This document shows positions 18,009 to 27,094 of a DNA stretch of 64,000 nucleotides, in pieces. Under the pieces are notes generated by a model that was not told the origin of the DNA, searched no databases, and saw nothing but the letters and a program-made list of their open reading frames with translations. Origin of the DNA: Vicingus serpentipes (GTDB taxonomy: Bacteria; Bacteroidota; Bacteroidia; Flavobacteriales_E; Vicingaceae); the NCBI RefSeq assembly GCF_007993035.1, contig NZ_VOOS01000006.1:1-64000 (forward strand). The letters are read 5' to 3'. Each line of letters opens with the position of its first letter. Position 1 is the first letter of the stretch. The translations under genes were made by a program, and so were the position numbers.

Positions 18009-18884
18009 GTGAGAGTAGCAATATACAGTAGAGAACTACCTGAAAAACATTTTGATTTTGTTCAAGAATTATTGAATAAACTATTGATTAGTAATATCGA
18101 AGTTTTTGTATTTAGTCATTTTTATAATTTTCTAACAAATAAAATAGATTTACATAGTTCTGTTCAGCAATTTAGTTCTCATTTCGATTTAGTTGGTATT
18201 GATTTCTTATTTAGCATAGGAGGAGATGGAACTTTATTAGAAACAACAACTTTAGTTCGCGAAAAAGAAATTCCTGTAATGGGTATTAATACAGGACGTT
18301 TGGGGTTTTTATCTACCATAGCGACAAATGAAATAGATTTTGCAATAGACAGCCTTAAAAAAGGAGAGTTTTATCTTGATACTCGAACATTACTCAGCTT
18401 AGAGATGGATGAAAATCCTTTTTTTGAATATAATTTAGCTTTGAATGAAGTTACATTGCAAAAAAAAGATACATCATCAATGATTACAATACATACTTTT
18501 TTAGATGGCAACTTTTTAAATACATACTGGGCTGATGGATTAATAATTGCTACACCAACTGGATCAACTGCATATTCGCTCAGTTGTAATGGACCAATAG
18601 TATTGCCAAATTCTGGTAATATTATAATAACTCCAATTGCTCCTCATAATTTAAATGTGAGACCTTTAGTAATTCCAGATAATATTGAATTAACACTTAA
18701 AGTTGAAGGGCGAACTGATAATTTTTTGGTTGCCTTAGATTCTAGATCTGAATCAGTAGCTGTTTCTTCAGAGTTAAAAATTAAAAAGTCAAAAAACCAA
18801 ATTTCTTTAATTAGATTAACGGGCCACGATTATTTAAGTACCCTCCGTAATAAGTTAATGTGGGGTGTTGACAAAAGAAATTAA
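18009..18884 (+). CDS. nadK: NAD kinase
   Basis: Phosphorylates NAD to NADP, cytosolic. The 291-residue protein has the signature FSIGGDGTLLETT, then GINTGRLGFLSTI and the substrate-binding ADGLIIATPTGSTAYSLSCNGP. It starts with GTG at 18009; no ATG is available near the conserved MRVAIYSRE N terminus. It sits in the envelope operon between the POTRA-barrel gene and the DUF6089-type genes, an arrangement common in Bacteroidota. A good promoter match 35 bp after its stop may give separate expression of the following genes. Confidence 0.95.
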   Translation: MRVAIYSRELPEKHFDFVQELLNKLLISNIEVFVFSHFYNFLTNKIDLHSSVQQFSSHFDLVGIDFLFSIGGDGTLLETTTLVREKEIPVMGINTGRLGFLSTIATNEIDFAIDSLKKGEFYLDTRTLLSLEMDENPFFEYNLALNEVTLQKKDTSSMITIHTFLDGNFLNTYWADGLIIATPTGSTAYSLSCNGPIVLPNSGNIIITPIAPHNLNVRPLVIPDNIELTLKVEGRTDNFLVALDSRSESVAVSSELKIKKSKNQISLIRLTGHDYLSTLRNKLMWGVDKRN

Positions 18885-18918
18885 ATTCACGTTAAATTTC
18901 ATGTTTCAACAGAATAAT

Positions 18919-18951
18919 TTTGGATGTTTAGCAAATAAAGTAATATATTTG
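18919..18951 (+). promoter_or_regulatory. Internal promoter after nadK
   Basis: TTTG at 18919-18922, 21-bp spacer, TATATTTG at 18944-18951. Both elements match the Bacteroidota -33/-7 consensus, 35 bp before the ATG at 18987. It would allow the barrel/uppS/bamA/ompH genes to be expressed apart from nadK. Confidence 0.6.
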
Positions 18952-18986
18952 CCATTGGTCTTATTTATAATGAATTAAGAAAAGAA

Positions 18987-19913
18987 ATGCAAAGAATTTT
19001 TATTATACTAATAACAATTTTACTTACACCAGTCTTGACGAACGCTCAAAAATGGAAGCGTAATCGTGTTGAATATTCTTTTGGTTTAGGAGCAACTAAC
19101 TTTTTGGGAGATTTAGGAGGTAGAGATCAAGTTGGAACGAACGGAATTCAGGATTTTGAGCTTAGAGCAACAAGGATGGGAGCTGTATTAGGTTATCGTT
19201 ACCAATTAGGAGAAAGTTGGTTTGCAAGAGGTAACTTTAATTACGTAATGGTTAGTGGTGATGATGCATTAACGGAAGAACCAGCAAGAAACGCACGTCA
19301 ATTGAGTTTTAGATCCCATATATTAGAGCTTTCAGGGCAGTTAGAATACATGCTTGTAAAACAAAAAAGTGGACATTTATATCGTTTAAGAGGGGTTAGA
19401 GGAAAATCTTGGTTTAGATTCGAAGTTTATGTTTTTGGAGGTCTTGGTGGAATTTGGTTCAATCCACAATCAAGAAACCAAGCAGGTGATTGGGTTTCGT
19501 TAAAAAACTTAAATACAGAAGGTCAAGGACTACCTGGTGGACCAAAAGATTATAGCGGATTTACTGTGGTTGTACCATATGGTATAGGGATAAGAAGAAA
19601 TCTTGGGGGCAACACTAGACAAGGAATGTGGACTATTGGATTGGAATTGAGTATGAGAAAAACATTTTCTGATTATATAGATGATGTTAGTGATGTTTAT
19701 TATTCTGATGGAGACAAATCTCCTCTAGCCATAGCAGAAGCTTATGGCGAAGAAGCTTTGTATTTTCATGATCCTTCAGGGCTGTATAACGAAGGAGGTT
19801 ATACAGAGCCTCAGCAAAGAGGTGATAAAAGTGATAACGATGCTTATATGATGGGGATAATTTCTTTAAACTACAAGATTGGAAGAAGAAGAAGAAATCT
19901 TCCTAAATTCTAA
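18987..19913 (+). CDS. Outer-membrane beta-barrel protein (DUF6089-like)
   Basis: A 308-residue exported protein with signal peptide (MQRIFIILITILLTPVLTNAQ). The body is alternating aromatic/hydrophobic strands with short turns, beginning VEYSFGLGATNFLGDLGG, an arrangement found in barrel proteins encoded between nadK and uppS in many Bacteroidota (often called DUF6089). It ends LNYKIGRRRRNLPKF, which is basic and not the usual terminal aromatic. It resembles the next gene in outline (YYLGEL versus NFLGDL; terminal LNYKI in both), so the two look like diverged tandem duplicates. Function unknown. Confidence 0.75.
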   Translation: MQRIFIILITILLTPVLTNAQKWKRNRVEYSFGLGATNFLGDLGGRDQVGTNGIQDFELRATRMGAVLGYRYQLGESWFARGNFNYVMVSGDDALTEEPARNARQLSFRSHILELSGQLEYMLVKQKSGHLYRLRGVRGKSWFRFEVYVFGGLGGIWFNPQSRNQAGDWVSLKNLNTEGQGLPGGPKDYSGFTVVVPYGIGIRRNLGGNTRQGMWTIGLELSMRKTFSDYIDDVSDVYYSDGDKSPLAIAEAYGEEALYFHDPSGLYNEGGYTEPQQRGDKSDNDAYMMGIISLNYKIGRRRRNLPKF

Positions 19914-19965
19914 AAAATCTGTGCAATTAATTGTCTTTTTAAGCGTTATTAACTGCTAAACAGTT

Positions 19966-20661
19966 ATGCGGATATCATTTTTATTTCTATTTTTTATTTT
20001 ATTTGGAGGGTTTGTTAAAAGTCAGCATGTGGAAATAGGCATGTTTGGTGGTACAACTTATTACCTAGGAGAATTAAACCCTGGAGTTCCATTTGTTAAT
20101 AAACCTAGACCAGTTATTGGTGTTTTATATCGTAAAAATTGGAGTAAGCGATATGCTTTAAGATTAAGTGCAAATTACGGGAAGTTAGCAGCTGAAGATA
20201 AAATGAATAGTTCTGACTGGAGTGGTTTTCGAGAGTTGTCTTTTTCTTCTTCTATTCTTGAGGCTTCAGGTGTTTTAGAGTTTAACTTTTTACCCTATCA
20301 AATTAACAATTACAATACCTCTCCGTTTACCCCTTTTGTTTATATTGGTATAGCTGCCTTTCAGGTAAAACCAAGTGTTAAAAATATGACTTCAGGAATA
20401 GAAACAAAAGGAAGTTCGTTAATAGCTCCTTCAATACCTTTTGGGTTTGGATTAAAATTTGATTTTTTTAGAAACTTAGGTCTTGCAATAGATTGGGGTA
20501 TACGAAAAACATTTACAGATAAGTTGGATGGACTTGATGAAACTTACTTGAACGGTTATCAGTTAAGTAATTCTCAAAATAACGACTGGTACTCTTTTGT
20601 TGGTATTTCTTTAAATTATAAAATTTTAACAAAAAGAGATAGATGTCCAGTTGCAAAATAG
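19966..20661 (+). CDS. Outer-membrane beta-barrel protein, DUF6089 family
   Basis: A 231-residue protein with a signal peptide ending near FVKSQ. Hallmarks are IGMFGGTTYYLGELNPG at the N terminus, YRKNWSKRYALRLSANYG, and IDWGIRKTFTDKLDGLDETY before the final strand VGISLNYKI. The same IRKTF/MRKTF segment occurs in the preceding gene. It lies directly upstream of uppS, the standard location for DUF6089 proteins. The protein is probably in the outer membrane; no enzymatic motif is visible. Confidence 0.8.
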   Translation: MRISFLFLFFILFGGFVKSQHVEIGMFGGTTYYLGELNPGVPFVNKPRPVIGVLYRKNWSKRYALRLSANYGKLAAEDKMNSSDWSGFRELSFSSSILEASGVLEFNFLPYQINNYNTSPFTPFVYIGIAAFQVKPSVKNMTSGIETKGSSLIAPSIPFGFGLKFDFFRNLGLAIDWGIRKTFTDKLDGLDETYLNGYQLSNSQNNDWYSFVGISLNYKILTKRDRCPVAK

Positions 20662-20713
20662 GCTTATTAATACCATCTTTGCGTCTTTTGAAAAAATGTG
20701 TGGTTTAAAGTAA

Positions 20714-21457
20714 ATGAGTTTCAAAGATTTAATAGATAGAACTAAGCTTCCTCAGCATGTAGCAATAATTATGGATGGGAATGGAAGATGGGCTAAAGAG
20801 CATAATAAACCTAGAGTTTATGGGCATAAGCATGGAGTTATTTCAGTTAGAAATATTGTTGAAGGAGCTGGCGAAATTGGATTGAAGCACTTAACACTTT
20901 ATGCCTTTTCAACTGAAAATTGGAATAGGCCTAAATTTGAAGTAACAGCATTAATGCAATTATTGGTTAATACAATTAGCAAAGAGGTGGATACACTTCA
21001 TAAAAATGGTGTAAAACTTACAACTATTGGAGATTTAAATAGTTTACCTAATAATTGCAATAAAGAATTAGAACGAGCTACTGAATTAACTAAAAATAAC
21101 ACTGGTTTAAATTTAATTTTAGCTTTAAGTTATAGTTCTAAATGGGAAATACTGAAAGCTGTCAAGTCTATAGCTAAAGATGCAGTTGATAATAATCTTA
21201 ATATTGATGAAATTGATGAAGCTGTTTTTGATTCTTATCTAGAAACTAAAACGATTCCAGATCCTGAACTATTAATAAGAACTAGTGGAGAGCACCGAAT
21301 TAGTAATTTTTTACTTTGGCAAATTGCTTACGCAGAATTCTTTTTTTCAAATAAATTGTGGCCTGACTACAGAAAAGAAGATCTTTTTGAGGCAATTGTT
21401 AATTTTCAAAAGCGAGAGAGAAGATTCGGACTTACTAGCGATCAACTATCAAATTAA
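20714..21457 (+). CDS. uppS: Isoprenyl transferase (undecaprenyl diphosphate synthase)
   Basis: Condenses isopentenyl diphosphate units to make the C55 lipid carrier for peptidoglycan and surface polysaccharides. The 247-residue protein has the cis-prenyltransferase signature IIMDGNGRWA with catalytic Asp21, then RVYGHKHGV, LTLYAFSTENWNRP, and LLIRTSGEHRISNFLLWQIAYAEFFF. All key residues are present. It is 3 bp from bamA and so in the same operon, coupling lipid-carrier supply to envelope assembly. Confidence 0.96.
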   Translation: MSFKDLIDRTKLPQHVAIIMDGNGRWAKEHNKPRVYGHKHGVISVRNIVEGAGEIGLKHLTLYAFSTENWNRPKFEVTALMQLLVNTISKEVDTLHKNGVKLTTIGDLNSLPNNCNKELERATELTKNNTGLNLILALSYSSKWEILKAVKSIAKDAVDNNLNIDEIDEAVFDSYLETKTIPDPELLIRTSGEHRISNFLLWQIAYAEFFFSNKLWPDYRKEDLFEAIVNFQKRERRFGLTSDQLSN

Positions 21458-21460
21458 TAG

Positions 21461-23944
21461 ATGAAATATATTTTATATACAATATTACTCCTTATACCTT
21501 TTTACTCTTCTGCACAGTTTTCTATTAACTCTGATTTAGAAGATATTAGCTATGCTAATCCAAAGGAATATGAAATAGGCGGTGTTATTGTTTCAGGAAC
21601 ACAATTTTTTGATACTGACGCAATAATTTCATTGTCGGGGTTGACAGTTGGAGATCAATTGAAAGTGCCAGGTGATAAAATTTCTAAAGCAATTAAAAAT
21701 CTTTGGGAGCAAAAACTTTTTTCTGATGTAAAGCTCGTTGTAAATAAGGTTGAAGGGAATAAAATATTTTTAGAAATACGTATTACCGAATTGCCTAGAT
21801 TATCAAAGTATAAGTTTGAAGGAGTTAAAAAAGGGAAGCAAAAAGATTTAAGAGAAGAGATTGGTTTAATTAGGGGTAAAGTTGTAACGGAAAATCTTAT
21901 CTTATCTACTCAAAATAAAGTAAAAAATTACTTTTTAAATAAAGGATACTTAAATACTCAAGTTGAAATTACACAAGAGAAAGATACCTCTTTTGCAAAT
22001 AATATTACCCTAAATATTAAAGTAAAAATTAATAAAAGAACGAAGATTAAGGATATAAATTTTTACAATAATCCTTCAATAAAATCTAAAAAACTAAGGA
22101 AGGGATTTAAAGATACAAAAAGAAGAAGATTTTATAATATTTTTTCAGTATCAAAGTATATACCAAACTCTTACGAGTCTGAAAAAAATAATGTTATTGA
22201 AAAATATAATGAAAAAGGTTATCGAGATGCTAAAATTTCAATAGATTCGGTTTATAAAATAAATAGCAAGTTAGTTAGTATTGATATTACTTTAGATGAA
22301 GGGCGTCAATATTATTTTAGAGATGTAAAATGGGTTGGAAACACAATTCATTCTTCTACAGAATTGAATAGAATATTGGATATTAAATCAGGAGATGTTT
22401 ACAATAAAAAAATATTGGATGATCGTTTGTTTATGAATCAAAATGGAAGAGATGTTAGCTCTCTTTATTTAGATGATGGGTATTTATTCTTTAATATTAG
22501 TCCAGTTGAAGTGAAAATAGATAATGATTCTATTGATCTAGAAATGCGAATTTACGAGGGTAAACAAGCTCGAATTAATAATGTTACAATAATTGGAAAT
22601 TCTAAAACTAACGACCATGTTATTAGAAGAGAGATTAGAACCCGACCAGGTCAATTGTTTAGTCGTTCAGATATTATTAGAACTCAACGTGAATTAGCTC
22701 AATTAGGTTATTTTAACCCAGAAACTTTAGGTGTAAACCCTAAGCCTGATGCTGAAAATGGTACGGTTGATATTGAGTATGTTGTGGAAGAAAAACCATC
22801 TGATCAAGTTGAACTTTCTGGTGGATGGGGTGGTGGCCGAGTAATCGGTACATTAGGAGTTTCATTTAATAATTTCTCTGCAAGAAATATTTTTAAAGGA
22901 AATGCATGGAGACCTTTACCTGCTGGTGATGGTCAGAAATTAAGTTTAAGAGCTCAAACAAGTGGTAGATCATACCAGTCATATAGTTTCTCATTTACTG
23001 AGCCTTGGCTAGGAGGAAGAAAACCAAATTCATTGAGTTTTAGTTTATTTCATCAAGTTCAATCTAATGGGGCAACTAATGCTGAAGATTTGCAACGAAT
23101 TAAGATTTATGGTGCTTCACTTGGTTTAGGGAGAAGACTTAAATTTCCGGATGATTTTTTTACGCTTTACAACGAAGTTTCTTACCAATATTATGTCCTA
23201 AATCAATATTTTTCAACTTTTGCATTCTCTGATGGTTTTGCAAATAACTTGAGCTTTAAGACAGTTTTATCTAGAAATTCGGTAGATAATCCAATTTATC
23301 CAAGAACGGGTTCTCAAACTACCTTAACATTACAATTAACGCCTCCTTACTCGATGTTTAGATCAAAGGATACTGATTATGAAAACATGAGTGCTCAAGA
23401 GAAATATAAGTTTACAGAGTATCATAAATGGAAATTCCAAACTTCATGGTTTTCTAAACTTGTAGGTAACTTGGTTTTAAATACAAAAGCTGGATTTGGT
23501 TATTTAGGTAGTTATAATGCTGATTTAGAATCGCCTTTTGAGCGTTTTTATTTAGGTGGTGATGGTTTATCTGGATTTGCAATTGATGGTAGAGAGATTA
23601 TAGCTTTAAGAGGGTTTGGAAGTGGTGATTTATCTCCAACTACAGGAGCTAGAGTTGTTTCAAAATATACAGCAGAATTGCGTTATCCAGTTACCTTAAA
23701 TCCCTCAGCTACAATTTATGGTCTGGTTTTTGGAGAGGCTGGTAACTCATGGAGTGAGTTTAGTAAAGCTAATCCATTTCAAGTTAATAAGTCGGCAGGT
23801 TTTGGTGTAAGAATTTACATGCCTTTCTTCGGAATGCTTGGATTAGATTGGGGGTATAGATTTGATCAAATACCTGGAAGAACTGACCCTAACAGTCGTA
23901 CAGAAATACACTTTAGTATAGGTGGAAATATTAACGGCTGGTAA
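21461..23944 (+). CDS. bamA: Outer-membrane protein assembly factor BamA
   Basis: The central insertase for outer-membrane beta-barrels. The 827-residue protein has a signal peptide (to about residue 19), five POTRA repeats (about 37-440; for example YEIGGVIVSGTQFFDT, LPRLSKYKFEGVKK, YYFRDVKWVGN, ARINNVTIIGNSKTNDHVIRREIRTRPG) and a C-terminal Omp85 barrel with FYLGGDGLSGF and LRGFGSGDLSPTTGARVVSKYTAELRYP. It ends IHFSIGGNINGW. Next to uppS on one side and the Skp-like chaperones on the other. Lysine-rich POTRA 2-3 with an inserted basic stretch (KSKKLRKGFKDTKRRR) is within the range seen in the phylum. Confidence 0.96.
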   Translation: MKYILYTILLLIPFYSSAQFSINSDLEDISYANPKEYEIGGVIVSGTQFFDTDAIISLSGLTVGDQLKVPGDKISKAIKNLWEQKLFSDVKLVVNKVEGNKIFLEIRITELPRLSKYKFEGVKKGKQKDLREEIGLIRGKVVTENLILSTQNKVKNYFLNKGYLNTQVEITQEKDTSFANNITLNIKVKINKRTKIKDINFYNNPSIKSKKLRKGFKDTKRRRFYNIFSVSKYIPNSYESEKNNVIEKYNEKGYRDAKISIDSVYKINSKLVSIDITLDEGRQYYFRDVKWVGNTIHSSTELNRILDIKSGDVYNKKILDDRLFMNQNGRDVSSLYLDDGYLFFNISPVEVKIDNDSIDLEMRIYEGKQARINNVTIIGNSKTNDHVIRREIRTRPGQLFSRSDIIRTQRELAQLGYFNPETLGVNPKPDAENGTVDIEYVVEEKPSDQVELSGGWGGGRVIGTLGVSFNNFSARNIFKGNAWRPLPAGDGQKLSLRAQTSGRSYQSYSFSFTEPWLGGRKPNSLSFSLFHQVQSNGATNAEDLQRIKIYGASLGLGRRLKFPDDFFTLYNEVSYQYYVLNQYFSTFAFSDGFANNLSFKTVLSRNSVDNPIYPRTGSQTTLTLQLTPPYSMFRSKDTDYENMSAQEKYKFTEYHKWKFQTSWFSKLVGNLVLNTKAGFGYLGSYNADLESPFERFYLGGDGLSGFAIDGREIIALRGFGSGDLSPTTGARVVSKYTAELRYPVTLNPSATIYGLVFGEAGNSWSEFSKANPFQVNKSAGFGVRIYMPFFGMLGLDWGYRFDQIPGRTDPNSRTEIHFSIGGNINGW

Positions 23945-23984
23945 TTTTAAGTTAAATCGACTCATGTAAATTGAGTTTAAAATT

Positions 23985-23990
23985 AGGAGG
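23985..23990 (+). promoter_or_regulatory. Strong Shine-Dalgarno site before the first ompH
   Basis: AGGAGG with 8 bp to the ATG at 23999. Strong sites are nearly absent elsewhere in this window (only gldK has another), so this one stands out and fixes the start. Confidence 0.75.
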
Positions 23991-23998
23991 AACAAGTT

Positions 23999-24541
23999 AT
24001 GAAAAACGTAAAAAAAGTAGTAAAAACATTAGCAATAGCATTATTATTTATTTCAGCAACATCAGCATCAGCTCAAAAGTTTGCTTATGTTGATACTGAA
24101 TACATATTGAGTAATATTCCAGAATACAAAGAAGCACAAGAAGAGTTAGATAAACTATCTATTGAGTGGCAAAAGCAGTTAGAAAGAAGGTATTCTGAAA
24201 TTGATAAGATGTATAAAAACTATCAGGCTGAGCAAATTTTGCTTACAGAAGACATGAAAATTAAGAGAGAAGACGAGATTATCAAAAAAGAGAAAGAAGC
24301 AAAAGAATATCAAAAATTAAAATTTGGTGTTGAAGGCGAACTTTTTCAAAAGCGCCAAGAGTTGGTTAAACCAGTTCAGGACAAAGTTTATCAAGCGGTG
24401 CAAGATGTAGCTAACATTAGTAGCTTAGATATCGTTTTTGATAAGTCTAGCGGGTTAACAGTTTTATTTTCGAATGCAAAATACAACAAGAGTGATGCCG
24501 TGCTAAAAAAGATGGGATACAAACCGGGAGAATCTAAATAA
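23999..24541 (+). CDS. OmpH/Skp-family periplasmic chaperone (first copy)
   Basis: A 180-residue periplasmic protein with a signal peptide (to SASA/Q around residue 26). It begins QKFAYVDTEYILSNIPEYKEAQEELDKLS, the Skp/OmpH opening, followed by a charged coiled coil (about 45-130) and the conserved end SSLDIVFDKSSGLTVLFSNAKYN. Skp trimers hold unfolded outer-membrane proteins for BamA. It is located directly after bamA and followed by a second copy 42 bp on. Unusually for this genome, it has a consensus Shine-Dalgarno sequence. Confidence 0.92.
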   Translation: MKNVKKVVKTLAIALLFISATSASAQKFAYVDTEYILSNIPEYKEAQEELDKLSIEWQKQLERRYSEIDKMYKNYQAEQILLTEDMKIKREDEIIKKEKEAKEYQKLKFGVEGELFQKRQELVKPVQDKVYQAVQDVANISSLDIVFDKSSGLTVLFSNAKYNKSDAVLKKMGYKPGESK

Positions 24542-24583
24542 TAATATATATTTACAAACTTGAATTTAAAAAGAATAACAGAT

Positions 24584-25096
24584 ATGAAAGCAATAAAATT
24601 AATAGTATTAGTAGCAGTTGTAGCTTTATCTACAGCAGCGTTTGGTCAAAAAACAACTAAAATTGGTCACATTAACTCAAACGACTTATTATCAGCAATG
24701 CCTGAAAGAGCTACAATTCAAAAAGAATTAGAAGACCACGCAAACCAGTTAAGAGCTACTTTAGAAGCAATGCGTAAAGAATACGAAACTAAAGTTGCTG
24801 AATTTCAGACAAAACAAGATGTGATGACTGAAGTGATTAAGAAATCTAAAATTAAAGAAATTACTGATTTAGAAGGAAGAATTACTGAGTTTCAACAAAC
24901 TGCTGAAGCGGATTTACAGAAAAAAGAACAAGATTTATTACAACCAATTATTGATAAAGCTAAAGAAGCAATTGATGCTGTAGCTAAAGAAGGAAACTTT
25001 ACTTACGTTTTGGATAGTAGTGTAGGTGTTGTGTTATATTCTGTAGAGAGTGATGACATTTTACCTTTGGTTAAGAAAAAATTGAGCATTCAATAA
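24584..25096 (+). CDS. OmpH/Skp-family periplasmic chaperone (second copy)
   Basis: 170 residues from the ATG at 24584 (MKAIKLIVLVAVVALSTAAFGQ signal peptide); an upstream in-frame TTG at 24560 is unlikely because it would put a charged stretch before the signal. The mature protein starts TKIGHINSNDLLSAMPERATIQKELEDH and has a coiled-coil body and the closing EGNFTYVLDSSVGVVLYSVESDDILP. It is a tandem paralogue of the preceding gene, a common duplication in Bacteroidota. A terminator follows at 25114, ending the bamA operon. Confidence 0.92.
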   Translation: MKAIKLIVLVAVVALSTAAFGQKTTKIGHINSNDLLSAMPERATIQKELEDHANQLRATLEAMRKEYETKVAEFQTKQDVMTEVIKKSKIKEITDLEGRITEFQQTAEADLQKKEQDLLQPIIDKAKEAIDAVAKEGNFTYVLDSSVGVVLYSVESDDILPLVKKKLSIQ

Positions 25097-25113
25097 GAAA
25101 ATTTGATTAAATT

Positions 25114-25144
25114 AATCCCGGCTAACTAGTCGGGATTTTTTTTT
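25114..25144 (+). terminator. Terminator of the bamA-ompH operon
   Basis: AATCCCG (25114-25120) pairs with CGGGATT (25131-25137), followed by eight further T. The T-run reaches the first possible codon of murI. Confidence 0.85.
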
Positions 25145-25964
25145 GTCTTATATTTTGAATACAAGTAATCTAAATATTAATTCGCAATCGCCAATTGGAC
25201 TTTTTGATTCTGGTTTGGGAGGATTGTCTATTTGGAAGGAATTACATGCCTTATTACCAAATGAACAAACCATTTATTTGGCCGACAACAAAAATGCACC
25301 TTATGGTGAAAAATCAAAAGATGAAATAATTTCTTTTAGCATAAAGAATACGGAATATTTAATTACTAAAGGGTGTAAAATTATTGTAGTAGCATGTAAT
25401 ACGGCGACTACCAATGCAATAAAAATATTAAGAGAAAATTACGATGTGCCTTTTATAGGAATTGAGCCAGCAATAAAACCAGCAGCTTTACAAAGTAAAA
25501 CACATAAAATTGGAGTGTTAGCAACCAAAGGAACATTAAGTAGTGAACTGTTTATTTCTACTTCTAACCAATTTAGAGACTCTAAAGACTTTGTTGAAGT
25601 TGTAGGAACAGGATTGGTGCAATTAATAGAAGAAGGGCGAATAAACGAAACAGAAGAGCTTTTACGAAACTATTTAGCTCCAATGATTAAAGCTGATGTA
25701 GATAACATTGTTTTAGGTTGCTCGCATTACCCTTTTTTAATACCTATTATTAAAAAAATAATACCCGAGCATATAAATATTATTGATTCAGGTATTGCAG
25801 TTGCCAAGCAAACTAAAAACATTTTAGAACAAAATGGGTTGTTATTGGCTCAACCAAAAATAACTGAAAATTATTTTTATACTAATGCTAATCTATTATT
25901 GCTAACCCAATTTTTAACCCAAAATGAGGTGAAGACCAATAAGGTTTTTTTTGAAGAGTTTTAA
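25143..25964 (+). CDS. murI: Glutamate racemase
   Basis: Makes D-glutamate for peptidoglycan. The 273-residue protein has both catalytic cysteines: VVACNTATTNAI and LGCSHYPFLIP, plus the N-terminal GLFDSGLGGLS and NAPYGEKS. No ATG exists in frame ahead of the core; candidates are TTG at 25143 (overlapping the T-tail of the terminator) or TTG at 25155. Either start means the gene relies on a weak initiation codon and on read-through or an unseen promoter. The stop overlaps the convergent bshA stop (TTAA, 25961-25964). Confidence 0.95.
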   Translation: MSYILNTSNLNINSQSPIGLFDSGLGGLSIWKELHALLPNEQTIYLADNKNAPYGEKSKDEIISFSIKNTEYLITKGCKIIVVACNTATTNAIKILRENYDVPFIGIEPAIKPAALQSKTHKIGVLATKGTLSSELFISTSNQFRDSKDFVEVVGTGLVQLIEEGRINETEELLRNYLAPMIKADVDNIVLGCSHYPFLIPIIKKIIPEHINIIDSGIAVAKQTKNILEQNGLLLAQPKITENYFYTNANLLLLTQFLTQNEVKTNKVFFEEF

Positions 25965-27094
25965 TTATTCTCATTAATTAAACTCAAATATAATTCTTCA
26001 TACATTGGTAATACTTTTTTAATGTCGAACAATTGAGCTTGAGCAAAAGCGTTGTTTTTAAAAGTGGTTAAGGTATTTTCATCTTTTAAAATTGATAAAG
26101 CATTTTTAGCCATATCTTCTACATCACCAACATTACTTAAAAAACCAGAAAAACCTTGCTTGTTTACTTCAGGCAATCCACCAGTATTGGTAGAAATTAC
26201 AGGTACTTTAGCTGCCATGGCTTCAAGAGCTGCCAATCCAAAACTTTCTGTTTGTGAAGGCAATAAAAATAAATCGGAAGCAGCTAAAATACGTTCGGTA
26301 TCTTTTACTTTTCCTAAAAATTTGATGGCATCGCAAGCGTGCAATTCGCGGCAAAGTTCTTCCATTTTATGTCGTTCAGGACCATCACCAACCATTATTA
26401 ATTTAGCAGGAATTTGCTTTCTTACAATATCAAAAATTTTAATAACATCTTGTACTCGCTTTACCTCTCTAAAATTGGAAATATGCATCAGTACTTTTTC
26501 GTCATTAGGAGCAAACGATTTTTTTAAATTATCTACACAACCTTTGAAAACTTGCTCTTCTAAACAAATAAAGTTGGGAATAACGTGTATATCTCTTTTA
26601 ATATCAAAATGCTCATAGGTATCTTGCTTTAAGCTTTCTGAAACAGCAGTTACAGCATTAGATTCGTTTATGGCAAAGGTAATTACCGGTTCAAAAGAGG
26701 CGTCTTTACCCACTAAGGTTATATCTGTTCCGTGAAGGGTAGTAATAAAAGGAATGTTTATGCCTTCATTTGCTAAAATGTGTTGTGCCATATATGCTGC
26801 AGAAGCATGAGGTATTGCATAATGCACGTGTAAAATATCTAATTTCTCAAATTTAACTACATCAACTAGTTTACTGGTTAAAACCAGTTCATAAGGCTGG
26901 TAATCAAACAAAGGGTAGTCAGATACTTTTACCTCGTGGTAAAATATGTTTTCAGAAAAAATATCTAATCGAACCGGCTGTTGATAAGTTATAAAATGAA
27001 CATTATGACCTTTGCTAGCTAAAGCTTTTCCTAACTCTGTTGCAACAACTCCACTACCTCCAAATGTTGGGTAACACACTATTCCTATATTCAT
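25961..27094 (-). CDS. bshA: N-acetyl-alpha-D-glucosaminyl L-malate synthase
   Basis: First step of bacillithiol synthesis: a GT4 glycosyltransferase joining GlcNAc from UDP-GlcNAc to L-malate. The 377-residue protein begins MNIGIVCYPTFGGSGVVATELG, a BshA signature, has LHVHYAIPHASAAY, and the GT4 donor-site motif ESFGLAALEAMAAKVPVISTNTGGLPEV near residue 285. Bacillithiol is the main low-molecular-weight thiol in many Bacteroidota. The start overlaps the stop of the upstream HEAT-like gene by 4 bp, so the two genes are coupled. bshB and bshC are not in the window. Confidence 0.95.
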   Translation of the reverse strand: MNIGIVCYPTFGGSGVVATELGKALASKGHNVHFITYQQPVRLDIFSENIFYHEVKVSDYPLFDYQPYELVLTSKLVDVVKFEKLDILHVHYAIPHASAAYMAQHILANEGINIPFITTLHGTDITLVGKDASFEPVITFAINESNAVTAVSESLKQDTYEHFDIKRDIHVIPNFICLEEQVFKGCVDNLKKSFAPNDEKVLMHISNFREVKRVQDVIKIFDIVRKQIPAKLIMVGDGPERHKMEELCRELHACDAIKFLGKVKDTERILAASDLFLLPSQTESFGLAALEAMAAKVPVISTNTGGLPEVNKQGFSGFLSNVGDVEDMAKNALSILKDENTLTTFKNNAFAQAQLFDIKKVLPMYEELYLSLINENN

